A model generated the notes under the pieces. The model was not told the DNA's origin, did not search any database, and worked only from the letters and a program-made list of their open reading frames with translations. From NCBI RefSeq assembly GCF_020164745.1, contig NZ_JAIUGV010000001.1, positions 372,001 to 436,000 of the forward strand: a stretch of 64,000 nucleotides of DNA. The letters run 5' to 3'. The stretch comes from Mesorhizobium sp. ES1-4. Lineage in GTDB: Bacteria; Pseudomonadota; Alphaproteobacteria; Rhizobiales; Rhizobiaceae. A program made the position numbers and the translations under genes. This document shows positions 56,258 through 64,000 of this stretch, in pieces (the first letter of the stretch is position 1; every line of letters begins with the position of its first letter).

Positions 56258-57670
56258 TCAGGCCGTGGCACGCGCAATTTCGGCAATGGTCGCGAAAGCT
56301 TGGTCGACGTCCTCTGCCGTCGTATCGAACTGGCCGACCTGGAAGCGGATCGCCACCCTCCCATCGACTTTCGTTTGCGTCAGATAGATGCGGCCATCGT
56401 CGTTGATAGCATTGACCAGCCGCAGATTGTGGTCGTCGGCATCGGCGCCCGGGGGCGTCCTGTGGCGGAACGAAAACAGCGACAGCATCGGCTCGCTGAC
56501 GATCTCGAAATCCGACTCGCTTTCCAGACGCGCGGCAAGGCCTTCGCTCCAGGCGACATGGTTGCGGATCATGGTTCTCAGGCTTTCCAGTCCATGGGCG
56601 CGCAGCAGAAACCACAGCTTCAGCGCCCGGAAGCGCCGGCCGAGCGGCACCGACCATTCCGAGTAGTTGATAATGCCGTCATGGCCGTGCGTCTTGAGAT
56701 AGTCGGGCTTGATGGCCAGTGTCCTGACATGGCTCGATGGATCGCGCAGGAACTGGATCGAACAGTCGAACTGCGCGCCCAGCCACTTATGCGGATTGAA
56801 GACGATCGAGTCCGCGCCTTCGACGCCGGACCAGAAATGCCGGTATTCCGGGCAGATCATCGCCGACCCGGCCCAGGCGGCATCGACATGCAGGTAGAGC
56901 CCGTGCCGTCTGGCAATCTCCGCAACCGCTGCGATATCGTCGGTGCCACCCGTGCTCGTTCCGCCGACACAGGCGACGATACCAGCCGGCAGCATGCCGG
57001 CTTGTCTATCGGCGGCGATTGCTTCCTCGAGAGCCACTGTGTCCATCGCGCGAAAACGGCCGGCGGTCGGAATGCGCACGAGATTTTCCTCGCCGATGCC
57101 TGACACCCAGATCGCCCGGTCGATCGAAGTGTGGACCTGGTCGGAAGAATAGACGCGCAACCGCCCCTGCCCGGCCAGGCCCTTTTTGTTGCCTTGCCAG
57201 TCGAGTGCCCGCTCGCGCATGGTCAGCACGGCGTTGAGTGTCGCCGACGAGGCCGAATCCTGGATGACGCCGGAGAACCCCTCCGGCAGGCCGAGCGCCT
57301 GGCGCATCCAGTCGACGGTCCGCGTTTCAAGCTCGGTCGCCGCCGGCGACGTCTGCCAAAGCATGCATTGCGCGGCCATCGTCGACACCAGGTATTCAGC
57401 CATCACCGAGACCGGCGCCGCGTTGGCCGGGAAATAGGCGAAGAAGCGCGGGTGCTGCCAATGTGTCATTCCCGGCACGATCTTGGCTTCGAAATCGGCG
57501 AAAATCCTGTCCATCGGTTCCGCGTCTTCGGGCGGCGATGCCTCTATATTCCGGAAGATGTCGCCCGGCTCGACCCGCGGCCGCACCGGACGCTCGCGCA
57601 GATTGTCGCGATAGTCGGCGCCCCAGTCGGCGGCGCGGTGCGACCATTGCCGGAAATCATCATTGTTCAT
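56258..57670 (-). CDS. Pyridoxal-dependent decarboxylase, aromatic-L-amino-acid decarboxylase type
   Basis: Group II PLP decarboxylase (470 residues), family of aromatic amino acid/tyrosine/DOPA decarboxylases. Landmarks: FFAYFPANAAPVSVMAEYL, GVIQDSASSATLNAVLTMRE, HVDAAWAGSAMICPEYR and the PLP lysine in SIVFNPHKWLGAQFDCS. A GGGAGGACAAA site precedes the start. It lies 114 bases downstream of Anbu and 116 bases upstream of glpR on the same strand. The substrate cannot be named; tryptophan, phenylalanine or tyrosine are candidates. Confidence 0.88.
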   Translation of the reverse strand: MNNDDFRQWSHRAADWGADYRDNLRERPVRPRVEPGDIFRNIEASPPEDAEPMDRIFADFEAKIVPGMTHWQHPRFFAYFPANAAPVSVMAEYLVSTMAAQCMLWQTSPAATELETRTVDWMRQALGLPEGFSGVIQDSASSATLNAVLTMRERALDWQGNKKGLAGQGRLRVYSSDQVHTSIDRAIWVSGIGEENLVRIPTAGRFRAMDTVALEEAIAADRQAGMLPAGIVACVGGTSTGGTDDIAAVAEIARRHGLYLHVDAAWAGSAMICPEYRHFWSGVEGADSIVFNPHKWLGAQFDCSIQFLRDPSSHVRTLAIKPDYLKTHGHDGIINYSEWSVPLGRRFRALKLWFLLRAHGLESLRTMIRNHVAWSEGLAARLESESDFEIVSEPMLSLFSFRHRTPPGADADDHNLRLVNAINDDGRIYLTQTKVDGRVAIRFQVGQFDTTAEDVDQAFATIAEIARATA

Positions 57671-57784
57671 TTTGTCCTCCCGACATGATCCTTCGCTGAC
57701 AGTGGTTGCAGCCGGCGGTTCAGACCAGATTTTAAATAGCGCGTGAAATATTTGCGACCGCCGTCGAGCGACGAGATACGAGAA

Positions 57785-58516
57785 CTAGCCAGGAAAATCC
57801 GGCAGGCTGGCAAACGCCGTCTTCAGCGCATTCGACCATCCATCGGAGATCGTGCGGTAATATTGGTCGTCCTGGCCGATCCGCTTTTTCAGGCCGACCT
57901 GAAAGGCGTCCTGTTCCAAGAAAAGCAGGTCGAGCGGCAAGCCGACCGACAGGTTCGACTTCAGCGTCGAATCGAACGACACCAGAAGGAGTTTCACGGT
58001 CTCGGCGAGGCTCATCGTCTTTTCGTAGGCGCGGATGATGATCGGCTTGCCGTATTTTGTCTCGCCGATCTGGAAGAACGGCGTGTCGTCGGTCGATTCG
58101 ATGAAATTGCCTTCGGGATAGATCATGAACAGGCGCGGCGGGCTGCCCTTGATCTGCCCACCGAGGATGAAGGAGGCGTTGAAATAGGAATCGGCTTTTT
58201 CCCCGGCGGGCGACGCTTGCGCGATCACCTCTTTCACCGTGTCCCCGACCAGCCGTACCGTCTGGTACATGGATGGCGTTTCCAGCAGCTTCTCGTGGCG
58301 GTCGGTCACCGCCTTGATGCGCTCGTCGAGCAGGCTGACCACGGCCTGCGTCGTTGCCAGATTGCCGGCCGACATCAAGACGATGACGCGCTCGCCCGGC
58401 TGTTCCCAGACATGCATCTTCTTGAAGGTCGAGATCGAATCCATGCCGGCATTGGTGCGCGTGTCCGACATGAACACGAGCCCTCGATCGATCTTGAGGC
58501 CGACGCAATAGGTCAT
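57785..58516 (-). CDS. Anbu, proteasome-like Ntn hydrolase
   Basis: Anbu (bacterial proteasome-related) peptidase, 243 residues, cytosolic ring-forming Ntn hydrolase. It begins MTYCVGLKIDRGLVFMSDTRTNAG; after Met removal Thr1 would be the nucleophile, with Asp17 in SDTRTN and a Lys at 31/32 as the usual active-site residues. Other features: YFNASFILGGQIKG, RAYEKTMSLAETVKLLLVSFDSTLKSNLSVGLPLDL. It ends the operon ATP-grasp - alpha-E - transglutaminase - Anbu, the standard Anbu neighbourhood, which is thought to make and process an amide-linked product. No substrate is known. Confidence 0.92.
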   Translation of the reverse strand: MTYCVGLKIDRGLVFMSDTRTNAGMDSISTFKKMHVWEQPGERVIVLMSAGNLATTQAVVSLLDERIKAVTDRHEKLLETPSMYQTVRLVGDTVKEVIAQASPAGEKADSYFNASFILGGQIKGSPPRLFMIYPEGNFIESTDDTPFFQIGETKYGKPIIIRAYEKTMSLAETVKLLLVSFDSTLKSNLSVGLPLDLLFLEQDAFQVGLKKRIGQDDQYYRTISDGWSNALKTAFASLPDFPG

Positions 58517-58545
58517 GGAATCTCTTCGGCAGCAATCCTGGGGGA

Positions 58546-59340
58546 TTACTGCTCTACCGTAACGGTGACCGCAAGCAGTTCTTCCGCCTGTCCCAGCCGA
58601 ATTCCCGATACCGGCGAAGCGTCACGGTAGTCGCGGCCGGTGGCCACCTTCACATAGCGTTCATCGGGAGAAATACCGTTGGCGGGATCGAAGGCGACCC
58701 AACCGAGGCCAGTGACATGAGCCTCGGCCCATGCGTGGCTTGCCGCCTGCTCCACCGCCGCATCCATCATCAGATAGCCGCTGACATAGCGGGCCGGAAA
58801 CCCCATGGCGCGCGCGGCGGCGGCGAAGATGTGGCTATGATCCTGGCAAACCCCGGTTTTCAGTGCCAAGGCTTCCTCGGCCGATGTCGTCGCGCTGGTG
58901 GCACCGGGCGTGTAAGCAACGCGTTCGCCGATAGCGGCCATCAGCCGGTGCAGCCTTTCAAGGTCGCTGCCCTTGCCGACCGCCTCGGTAAGATCATGAA
59001 TGCCGGCGCCCGTGGTGGTCAAAGCGGTTTCCTGCGCGAACAACCAGAGCGGAGCGAAGCCCTGGTGCGGCCCGCAAACGCCGGACGTATCGCGCGTCAC
59101 CACCTCGCCCAACGCCTCGACTGTGATGAAGTCATGGTCCCCCTCGACGCTCAACAGCCTGTTATCGTTGCCGTAGTGGTCGGTAAATCGCACTTCCTCG
59201 CGCGCACCCTCGACCTTCAGCATCCAAGACAGCACGGTCTGCGTCGGCCCGCTCATGGGAAGCAGCCGCAGCCTCTGGAGCAGATACTGCACCGGTGCAT
59301 CGTAGCGGTATTCGGTCCGGTGAGTGATTTTCAGCCGCAT
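58546..59340 (-). CDS. Transglutaminase-like cysteine protease family protein (Anbu cluster)
   Basis: A 264-residue protein from the ATG at 59340 (MRLKITHRTEYRYDAPV). It has the N-terminal beta domain of bacterial transglutaminase-like proteins (about 1-150) and the core with catalytic Cys in KTGVCQDHSHIFAAAARAMGFPARYVSGY, His in ASHAWAEAHV and Asp in AFDPANG. Long in-frame upstream sequence is rejected as not domain-like. It lies between the alpha-E gene and Anbu (29 bases). It may hydrolyse or form isopeptide bonds on the cluster's product. Confidence 0.9.
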   Translation of the reverse strand: MRLKITHRTEYRYDAPVQYLLQRLRLLPMSGPTQTVLSWMLKVEGAREEVRFTDHYGNDNRLLSVEGDHDFITVEALGEVVTRDTSGVCGPHQGFAPLWLFAQETALTTTGAGIHDLTEAVGKGSDLERLHRLMAAIGERVAYTPGATSATTSAEEALALKTGVCQDHSHIFAAAARAMGFPARYVSGYLMMDAAVEQAASHAWAEAHVTGLGWVAFDPANGISPDERYVKVATGRDYRDASPVSGIRLGQAEELLAVTVTVEQ

Positions 59341-59425
59341 GGGCACTTTCCGTTCGCGTGCATGATCTGGTCCGAAGGCCGGTATCCACTTTTCGCTGAC
59401 GCGGTCCTTCGGTCCGGGATCATGC

Positions 59426-60370
59426 TCAATAAAACCTGTAGTCTTGCGCGATCTCGTCGCCAAGCCTGGTGTTGTCGCGAATGAATCCGGCCAGGAACTC
59501 ATGCAGGCCGGTGTCGAATATATCCTTGATCGACCCTGCCCTGAGCATCGCCTGCGTTCTTTCCGCCGTTGCGTGACACGCATGGCGCTCGCCATAGTCG
59601 TCGGAGAGAAACTTCAGGTGCTCAGCCAGGAAGCGATAGCAGAACGTCAGCGACCGCGGCATGCGCACGTTCAGGATCAGGTAGTCCGCGATATTGGTCG
59701 GCTTGTAGTCGGCGTCATAGACCCAGCGGTAGGAGCGATGCGCCGACACCGAGCGCAGGATCGATTCCCACTGATAATTGTCGAGCGTCGAGCCGACCCA
59801 GGAAATCGACGGCAGCAGCACGTAGTATTTCACGTCGAGGATGCGCGCGGTGTTGTCGGCGCGCTCGACATAGGTGCCGAGTTGCGAGAAATCGAAGATC
59901 TCGTTGCGCAGCATGGTGCCGTAGAACGAACCGCGGATCAGTGCCGTCTCGCGCTTGATCGCGTCGAGCACGTTGGGCAGGTCGCGCTCGTCGATCGGCC
60001 TCGCCAGCATCCGCTTCAGCGACATCCAGGCTTCGTTGATGCTTTCCCAGGTCTCGCGCGTCAGCGCGGTGCGCACCATGCGCGCATTGTTGCGGGCAGT
60101 CTCGATCGAAGACATCGTGCTCGACGGGTTCGAGGTGTCGCGCAAAAGGAAATCGGAGACGTTGGCCGCCGTATAGTCCGGGTATTTCTGCTTGAATGTG
60201 ACGTCGGAGCCGGCGCTGAGCAACACCGAATTCCATTCCTCCGACGCGCTCTGAGTGCGGGTCAGCGCCATGCGCAGACCGGCATCGACTAGCCGCGCCA
60301 TGTTTTCGGCCCGCTCGATATAGCGGTTCATCCAATAAAGTCCGTTCGCGGTACGGCCTAAAAGCATCAA
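59426..60370 (-). CDS. Alpha-E domain protein (DUF403, Anbu cluster)
   Basis: An alpha-helical DUF403/alpha-E protein, 314 residues: MLLGRTANGLYWMNRYIERAENMARLVDAGLRMAL at the N terminus, LGTYVERADNTARILDVKYYVLLP mid-protein and a C-terminal DTGLHEFLAGFIRDNTRLGDEIAQDYRFY. The family always occurs with circularly permuted ATP-grasp proteins, sometimes fused to them. It lies 18 bases after the ATP-grasp gene, so the two are likely to form a complex. Confidence 0.9.
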   Translation of the reverse strand: MMLLGRTANGLYWMNRYIERAENMARLVDAGLRMALTRTQSASEEWNSVLLSAGSDVTFKQKYPDYTAANVSDFLLRDTSNPSSTMSSIETARNNARMVRTALTRETWESINEAWMSLKRMLARPIDERDLPNVLDAIKRETALIRGSFYGTMLRNEIFDFSQLGTYVERADNTARILDVKYYVLLPSISWVGSTLDNYQWESILRSVSAHRSYRWVYDADYKPTNIADYLILNVRMPRSLTFCYRFLAEHLKFLSDDYGERHACHATAERTQAMLRAGSIKDIFDTGLHEFLAGFIRDNTRLGDEIAQDYRFY

Positions 60371-60388
60371 AAACCTTTCAGGTGAAAC

Positions 60389-61807
60389 TTAATCATCCAG
60401 CACCCAGGTGTCTTTTGTCCCGCCGCCTTGCGAGGAATTCACGACCAGTGAGCCTTCCTTGAGCGCGACGCGCGTGAGACCACCTGGGACGATCTGGATT
60501 CGATCGGAAACCAGCACATAAGGCCGCAAATCGACATGGCGCGGCGCCAGGCCCTTTTCGGTCAGGATCGGACAGGTCGAGAGCGCCAGCGTCGGCTGGG
60601 CAATATAATTCGAAGGCTTCGCCGACAGTTTTTTGGCAAAATCCTCGCACTCCTGCTTGGTCGCCGCCGGTCCGACCAGCATGCCGTAGCCACCTGAGCC
60701 ATGCACCTCCTTGATCACCAGCTCGTGGATGTGCTCGAGCACATATTTCAGGCTGTCCGGCTCCGAACAGCGCCAGGTCGGGATATTGCCGAGGATCGCC
60801 TTGCGGCCAGTGTAGAATTCGACGATCTCGGGCATGTAGGAATAGATCGCCTTGTCGTCGGCAATGCCGGTTCCCGGCGCATTGGCGATGGTGATGTTGC
60901 CGGCGCGGTAGACATCCATGATGCCGGGTATGCCAAGGGCTGAATCAGGCCTGAAGGTCAGCGGGTCCAGGAAAGAATCATCCACGCGCCGGTAGAGGAC
61001 GTCGATCTGCTTGTAGCCTTCGGTCGTGCGCATCGCGACATGGCCATCGACAACACGCAGATCCTGCCCCTCCACAAGCTGCACACCCATCTGGTCGGCA
61101 AGGAAGGCGTGTTCGAAATAGGCGGAATTGAAACTGCCCGGCGTCAGCACCGCGATGGTCGGCGCGCCCTTGGTCCCTTGCGGCCGCACTGCGGCCAGCG
61201 ACTGGCGCAGCAGCTGCGGGTAGTTCTCCACCGGCCGCACCTTGATCTTCTGGAACAGTTCCGGAAACAGCTGCATCATCGTTTCGCGGTTCTCCAGCAT
61301 GTAGGAGACGCCGGACGGTGTGCGTGCATTGTCTTCCAGCACGTAGAACTCGTCCTCGCTGATGCGAACGATATCGACACCGATGATGTGGGTGTAGACG
61401 CCGGCCGGTGGCCGCACGCCGATCATTTCCGGCAGGAAAGCTTCATTTTTGGCGATGAGGTCCCTTGGGACGCGGCCGGCGCGAAGGATTTCCTGGCGAT
61501 GGTAGATGTCGTCGAGGAAGGCGTTGAGCGCCTGCACGCGCTGCTCGATGCCTTGCGTAAGGCGTCGCCACTCATTGCCTGAAATGATGCGGGGAACGAT
61601 ATCGAACGGGATCAACCGTTCGGAGGCTTCCTGTTCGCCGTAAACGGCGAAAGTGATGCCGGTCTTGCGGAAGACGCGTTCGGCGTCCTGCATTTTTTCG
61701 GTAAGCCTGGCTGGATCCTGTTCCTTCAGCCAGCGATCGTAAGCCGAATAGGGTCTTCTAAGTCCGGAGACCTCCGGAAGCATTTCATCGAACGCTGCCA
61801 ATCGCAT
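60389..61807 (-). CDS. Circularly permuted type 2 ATP-grasp protein (Anbu cluster)
   Basis: A 472-residue circularly permuted ATP-grasp enzyme (start MRLAAFDEMLPEVSG at 61807). Landmarks: GVDIVRISEDEFYVLEDNARTPSGVSYMLENRE, RRVDDSFLDPL, GNITIANAPGTGIADDKAIYSYMPEI, and LVIKEVHGSGGYGMLVGP. Such proteins are predicted amide-bond (peptide or amino acid) ligases. A hairpin lies just upstream of the AGGGGGAG ribosome site. It is the first gene of the cluster on the minus strand. The product is unknown. Confidence 0.9.
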   Translation of the reverse strand: MRLAAFDEMLPEVSGLRRPYSAYDRWLKEQDPARLTEKMQDAERVFRKTGITFAVYGEQEASERLIPFDIVPRIISGNEWRRLTQGIEQRVQALNAFLDDIYHRQEILRAGRVPRDLIAKNEAFLPEMIGVRPPAGVYTHIIGVDIVRISEDEFYVLEDNARTPSGVSYMLENRETMMQLFPELFQKIKVRPVENYPQLLRQSLAAVRPQGTKGAPTIAVLTPGSFNSAYFEHAFLADQMGVQLVEGQDLRVVDGHVAMRTTEGYKQIDVLYRRVDDSFLDPLTFRPDSALGIPGIMDVYRAGNITIANAPGTGIADDKAIYSYMPEIVEFYTGRKAILGNIPTWRCSEPDSLKYVLEHIHELVIKEVHGSGGYGMLVGPAATKQECEDFAKKLSAKPSNYIAQPTLALSTCPILTEKGLAPRHVDLRPYVLVSDRIQIVPGGLTRVALKEGSLVVNSSQGGGTKDTWVLDD

Positions 61808-61814
61808 ACTCCCC

Positions 61815-61835
61815 CTGTGACGCCATTTCACTGGC
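61815..61835 (-). other. Hairpin before the ATP-grasp ribosome binding site
   Basis: GACGCCA and TGGCGTC form a 7-bp stem around a 6-base loop about 10-25 bases upstream of the ATP-grasp start, immediately before the AGGGGGAG site on the minus strand. Possible translation-control structure; function not shown. Confidence 0.3.
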
Positions 61836-61971
61836 GTCTCAGGAGAAAATCAAGCGCAATCGGTGATTTGGGAGATCCGGACGATCAGTATGTTGCGGCT
61901 GCCTAAAATTGAGGCACCTGGAATATGGGGTGACCAGGCTTTGCCTCGTGCCGGGGCAATGCCTCGCGCCG

Positions 61972-62208
61972 CTAGAAGGCGCGGAAGGTGACGACGGTAA
62001 ACGTGTCCTTGATGCCCGGAAGAATCTGCACCTTCTCGTTGACGAAATGGCCGACGTCTTCCTCATCGTCGACATAGAATTTGGCGAGCAGATCGTAATT
62101 GCCGGCGGTGGAGTAGATTTCCGACGCGATCTCGGCGTCGGCAAGCGCGCTGGCAACCTCGTAGGATTTGCCCAGCTCGCATTTGATCTGCACGAAAAAC
62201 GCCTTCAT
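61972..62208 (-). CDS. Stand-alone Lrp/AsnC ligand-binding (RAM) domain protein
   Basis: A 78-residue protein consisting only of a RAM domain (MKAFFVQIKCELGKSYEVASALADAEIASEIYSTAGNYDLLAKFY, then ILPGIKDTFTVVTF). It lacks a helix-turn-helix, so it cannot bind DNA by itself; such stand-alone proteins can bind amino acids as oligomers or modulate Lrp-family regulators. It lies 164 bases upstream of the ATP-grasp gene on the same strand, but a functional link is only suggested by position. Confidence 0.85.
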   Translation of the reverse strand: MKAFFVQIKCELGKSYEVASALADAEIASEIYSTAGNYDLLAKFYVDDEEDVGHFVNEKVQILPGIKDTFTVVTFRAF

Positions 62209-62426
62209 GGCTTCGTCTCGCTAAACTTCCAGTCCAAGCGGCCCTTCTGGCAGACTGGCGGCAGCCTTTCAAGCACTGGAATGCGCACTTAGCCGGCGCG
62301 GGCCCCGGCAACGGCCTCGCGCAGCTACGATGAAGGCCCACCTTAAAAGGAAGCTCAAGCATATGGAATCCGCCACGGCGAGACCAATATTGGCCGTCAC
62401 TGAAACCGTGGAGCCCCCTCACGCGT

Positions 62427-62906
62427 ATGTTAGGATGTCTCCTGAAAACTTGTCTGGAGACATCTTTAGAGGGAGGTGGAGACAGCCATGCGCCGTGGTT
62501 TTTCGCATTCGCGTTCGTTTCGCTCATGCTGGCTTCCTCGGCGTTTGCCGGCGATGCCGAGATCAACGCCGGCCAGGCCGTCATCGACGGTCAATTGAAG
62601 GCCCTCATCGCCAATGACGGCGCCAAGGCCTACAGCTTCGCCGCCCCGAACGTTAAGCAGATATTCCCGACCGTCGACGCCTTCATGAACATGGTGACCA
62701 ACGGCTACCCGCCGGTGCGCAAGCCACAGTCCTACTCCTTCGGCAAGGTCGAGGTGACCGGCCCGGGTTCGATCGTCCAGCAAGTGCTGATCGTCGGCCC
62801 CGACGGCAAGAACTACGAGGCGGTCTACACGCTACAGCAACAACCCGACGGCACCTTCCAGATCACCGGCTGCAGCCTGCGCGCGTCGAATTCGCTGACC
62901 ACCTGA
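62427..62906 (+). CDS. DUF4864 family exported protein, start region possibly frameshifted
   Basis: A small protein whose mature part (GDAEINAGQAVIDGQLKALIANDGAKAYSFAAPN onward) is DUF4864, function unknown. The frame is open from an ATG at 62427 (159 residues), but that start has no ribosome site and puts the hydrophobic segment WFFAFAFVSLMLASSAFA after an odd acidic N terminus. A perfect GGGAGG site precedes another ATG at 62488 in a different frame. One extra T in the TTTTT run at 62499-62503 would join that ATG to the signal peptide, giving MRRGFFAFAFVSLM. So the true start is probably 62488 with a one-base slip or sequence error. Confidence 0.7.
   Translation: MLGCLLKTCLETSLEGGGDSHAPWFFAFAFVSLMLASSAFAGDAEINAGQAVIDGQLKALIANDGAKAYSFAAPNVKQIFPTVDAFMNMVTNGYPPVRKPQSYSFGKVEVTGPGSIVQQVLIVGPDGKNYEAVYTLQQQPDGTFQITGCSLRASNSLTT
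62432..62466 (+). other. Hairpin upstream of the DUF4864 ribosome binding site
   Basis: GATGTCTCC (62434-62442) pairs with GGAGACATC (62456-62464), with a 13-base loop; two more pairs (one G-U) can extend the stem. It ends 4-5 bases before the GGGAGG ribosome site. It could be an operator or a translation-control stem. Confidence 0.4.
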
Positions 62907-62927
62907 ACCACCCCCAGCTGGCTCAGC

Positions 62928-64000
62928 TCAATCCTGGCGCTTATAGAGCGTCCAGCCCTGGCCCGACAGCCCCCAACTCGTCGAGGCGTCAACACGATCA
63001 TAGGCCAACATGCAGTCGGACGTGGCGGCGACATGCTCCGGCTGCCGGTCTGTGGCGCCCTCGAGGATCAGCCAGGACGGACGCTCGTCACATATTTTGT
63101 CGGCCGCGACGAGCGATGGCTGGCGTCCCATGCGTTTGGCAAAATAGTTGACAATCACAGCGATCCGAAAGTCTTGATTGCTGGCGTAGCCCGTTGCGCC
63201 ACCGCGCGTCATCTCTTCAACGAAGACGGCATAGGATCCGCGTCCCTTTTCGTAGAATGGCAACAGAAACGTCGTCGTGCCGGCAAGAATTGCCACGAGC
63301 CCTCCCATGGCGACAAGCCGATATACGCCAGCCGCGGCTACCCCGAGTGCGAGCAACTCGCCCGCGCAAAGCAACAGCAATGTTGCGCTGACCAGAAAGT
63401 AGCGCGCGAAATGGAGGTTCGGCAGTTGTGTTATCGCCATGAGAATAGGCAGTCCGATAATCCCGAAGGCATAGAGACTGGCCCGCCGATCGCGCCGAAT
63501 ACCGGCGAACACACAGACAAGGCCGCAGGCCAAGGCGATACAGGCTAGGTCGCCGACCCAGGACGGCAGGCCAAACAGATAGCGGATCATTCCGCCGTAC
63601 CCTTGGGCGAAGGCCTGAAGCGAGAACGGCGAAACGCCACCGACCTTGAAGCCAAACATCTGGCTGCCGATCATTACGCAGGCGGCGAGCGGCAACAGGG
63701 CCAGGAAGGCTGGCTTGAAAATCTGCCCTAGTCCGACATTGACGCGACCGATGCTGGCGGTGCGCCGCCAGATGAGCCAGGCGCTCCAGGCCACCAGAAC
63801 CACCACCGTTTCTATCATCGTGAGGTGGGACAAGAAACCGAGAAGGATGATACCCGCAAACGCTATGTCTGAACGGCCTGTGTCGAAGCGGCGCTCCAGG
63901 AAGACGACGGAGAGGAGCGTGAACAACACCAGCCCCGAATAGCCTCTCGCCTCGGAGCCGTAATGGACCATCGGATAGCTCACCGCAAACAGCAGGCTTG
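62928..64000 (-). CDS. GT-C type membrane glycosyltransferase-like protein (partial, C-terminal part)
   Basis: Open to the window edge; 357 residues are visible (SLLFAVSYPMVHYGSEARGYSGLVLFTLLSVVFLERRF near the border). It has at least seven hydrophobic segments and the EARGYS loop found in ArnT/PMT-like GT39 glycosyltransferases, which use polyprenyl-phosphate sugars. The C-terminal 100 residues form a soluble domain (VFVEEMTRGGATGY, CDERPSWLILEGATDRQPEHVAATSDCMLAYDR). Donor and acceptor are unknown. The stop is 21 bases from the convergent DUF4864 stop. Confidence 0.65.
   Translation of the reverse strand, partial: SLLFAVSYPMVHYGSEARGYSGLVLFTLLSVVFLERRFDTGRSDIAFAGIILLGFLSHLTMIETVVVLVAWSAWLIWRRTASIGRVNVGLGQIFKPAFLALLPLAACVMIGSQMFGFKVGGVSPFSLQAFAQGYGGMIRYLFGLPSWVGDLACIALACGLVCVFAGIRRDRRASLYAFGIIGLPILMAITQLPNLHFARYFLVSATLLLLCAGELLALGVAAAGVYRLVAMGGLVAILAGTTTFLLPFYEKGRGSYAVFVEEMTRGGATGYASNQDFRIAVIVNYFAKRMGRQPSLVAADKICDERPSWLILEGATDRQPEHVAATSDCMLAYDRVDASTSWGLSGQGWTLYKRQD

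Overview
The window looks like a chromosomal segment of a Mesorhizobium-like alphaproteobacterium (order Hyphomicrobiales/Rhizobiales). This rests on the high GC content, the rpsB-tsf-pyrH-frr-uppS-cdsA-rseP-bamA-lpxD-fabZ-lpxA-lpxI order, the rhizobial glycerol ABC-transporter operon glpD-S-T-P-Q-U-V-K with a DeoR regulator, an EipB/DUF1849 periplasmic protein, a BA14K protein, a DUF6105 protein and EcfG-type stress promoters. The species call is inference. I see no phage, transposon, plasmid or CRISPR signature; the window reads as core and genus-level chromosome.

Layout. (1) 1-11.6 kb, minus strand: a translation and envelope-biogenesis block from rpsB and tsf through pyrH, frr, uppS, cdsA, rseP and bamA into lipid A synthesis (lpxD, fabZ, lpxA, lpxI, cut by the window edge). 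dxr and skp, found inside this block in many Proteobacteria, are not here. (2) 11.7-17.4 kb: small metabolic and envelope genes (DUF4031, EipB, RidA, GDPD, COG3146 acyltransferase, HIT protein, PAP2 membrane phosphatase). (3) 17.4-24.1 kb: clpS-clpA, a phasin with a well-defined repressible promoter, a D,D-carboxypeptidase with SPOR domain, a membrane J-domain protein and DUF1489. (4) 24-34 kb: L-serine ammonia-lyase, YdcF, the gatC/gatA amidotransferase genes with an intervening GNAT, an orphan radical SAM protein, a UPF0173 hydrolase, RuvX, two small membrane proteins and an AidB-type acyl-CoA dehydrogenase. (5) 34-38 kb, plus strand: pyrB-pyrC', plsY, dprA. PyrC' has lost its metal ligands. 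(6) 38-44.4 kb, minus strand: a sugar operon GT4 - debranching enzyme - membrane-anchored trehalose-6-P synthase - trehalose-6-P phosphatase - small protein, with an internal EcfG-type promoter before otsA. (7) 44.6-46 kb: an unknown small gene, tRNA-Lys(UUU) and a BA14K gene with its own EcfG-type promoter. (8) 46-56.2 kb, minus strand: the complete glycerol uptake and catabolism operon with candidate promoter and GlpR operators. (9) 56.2-62.2 kb, minus strand: a PLP decarboxylase followed upstream by the Anbu cluster (Anbu peptidase, transglutaminase-like protein, alpha-E protein, circularly permuted ATP-grasp) and a stand-alone Lrp/AsnC RAM domain. (10) 62.4-64 kb: a DUF4864 exported protein whose start region appears frameshifted, and the C-terminal part of a GT-C type membrane glycosyltransferase.

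Most noteworthy: the Anbu/ATP-grasp amide-bond cluster; the glycerol importer whose two ATPases are complementarily degenerate, predicting one dead ATP site; the dead dihydroorotase coupled to pyrB; the phasin promoter holding two near-identical palindromes 22 bp apart; the trehalose cluster under stress-promoter control; and a one-base slip at a T run that separates a canonical ribosome binding site and start codon from a signal peptide.
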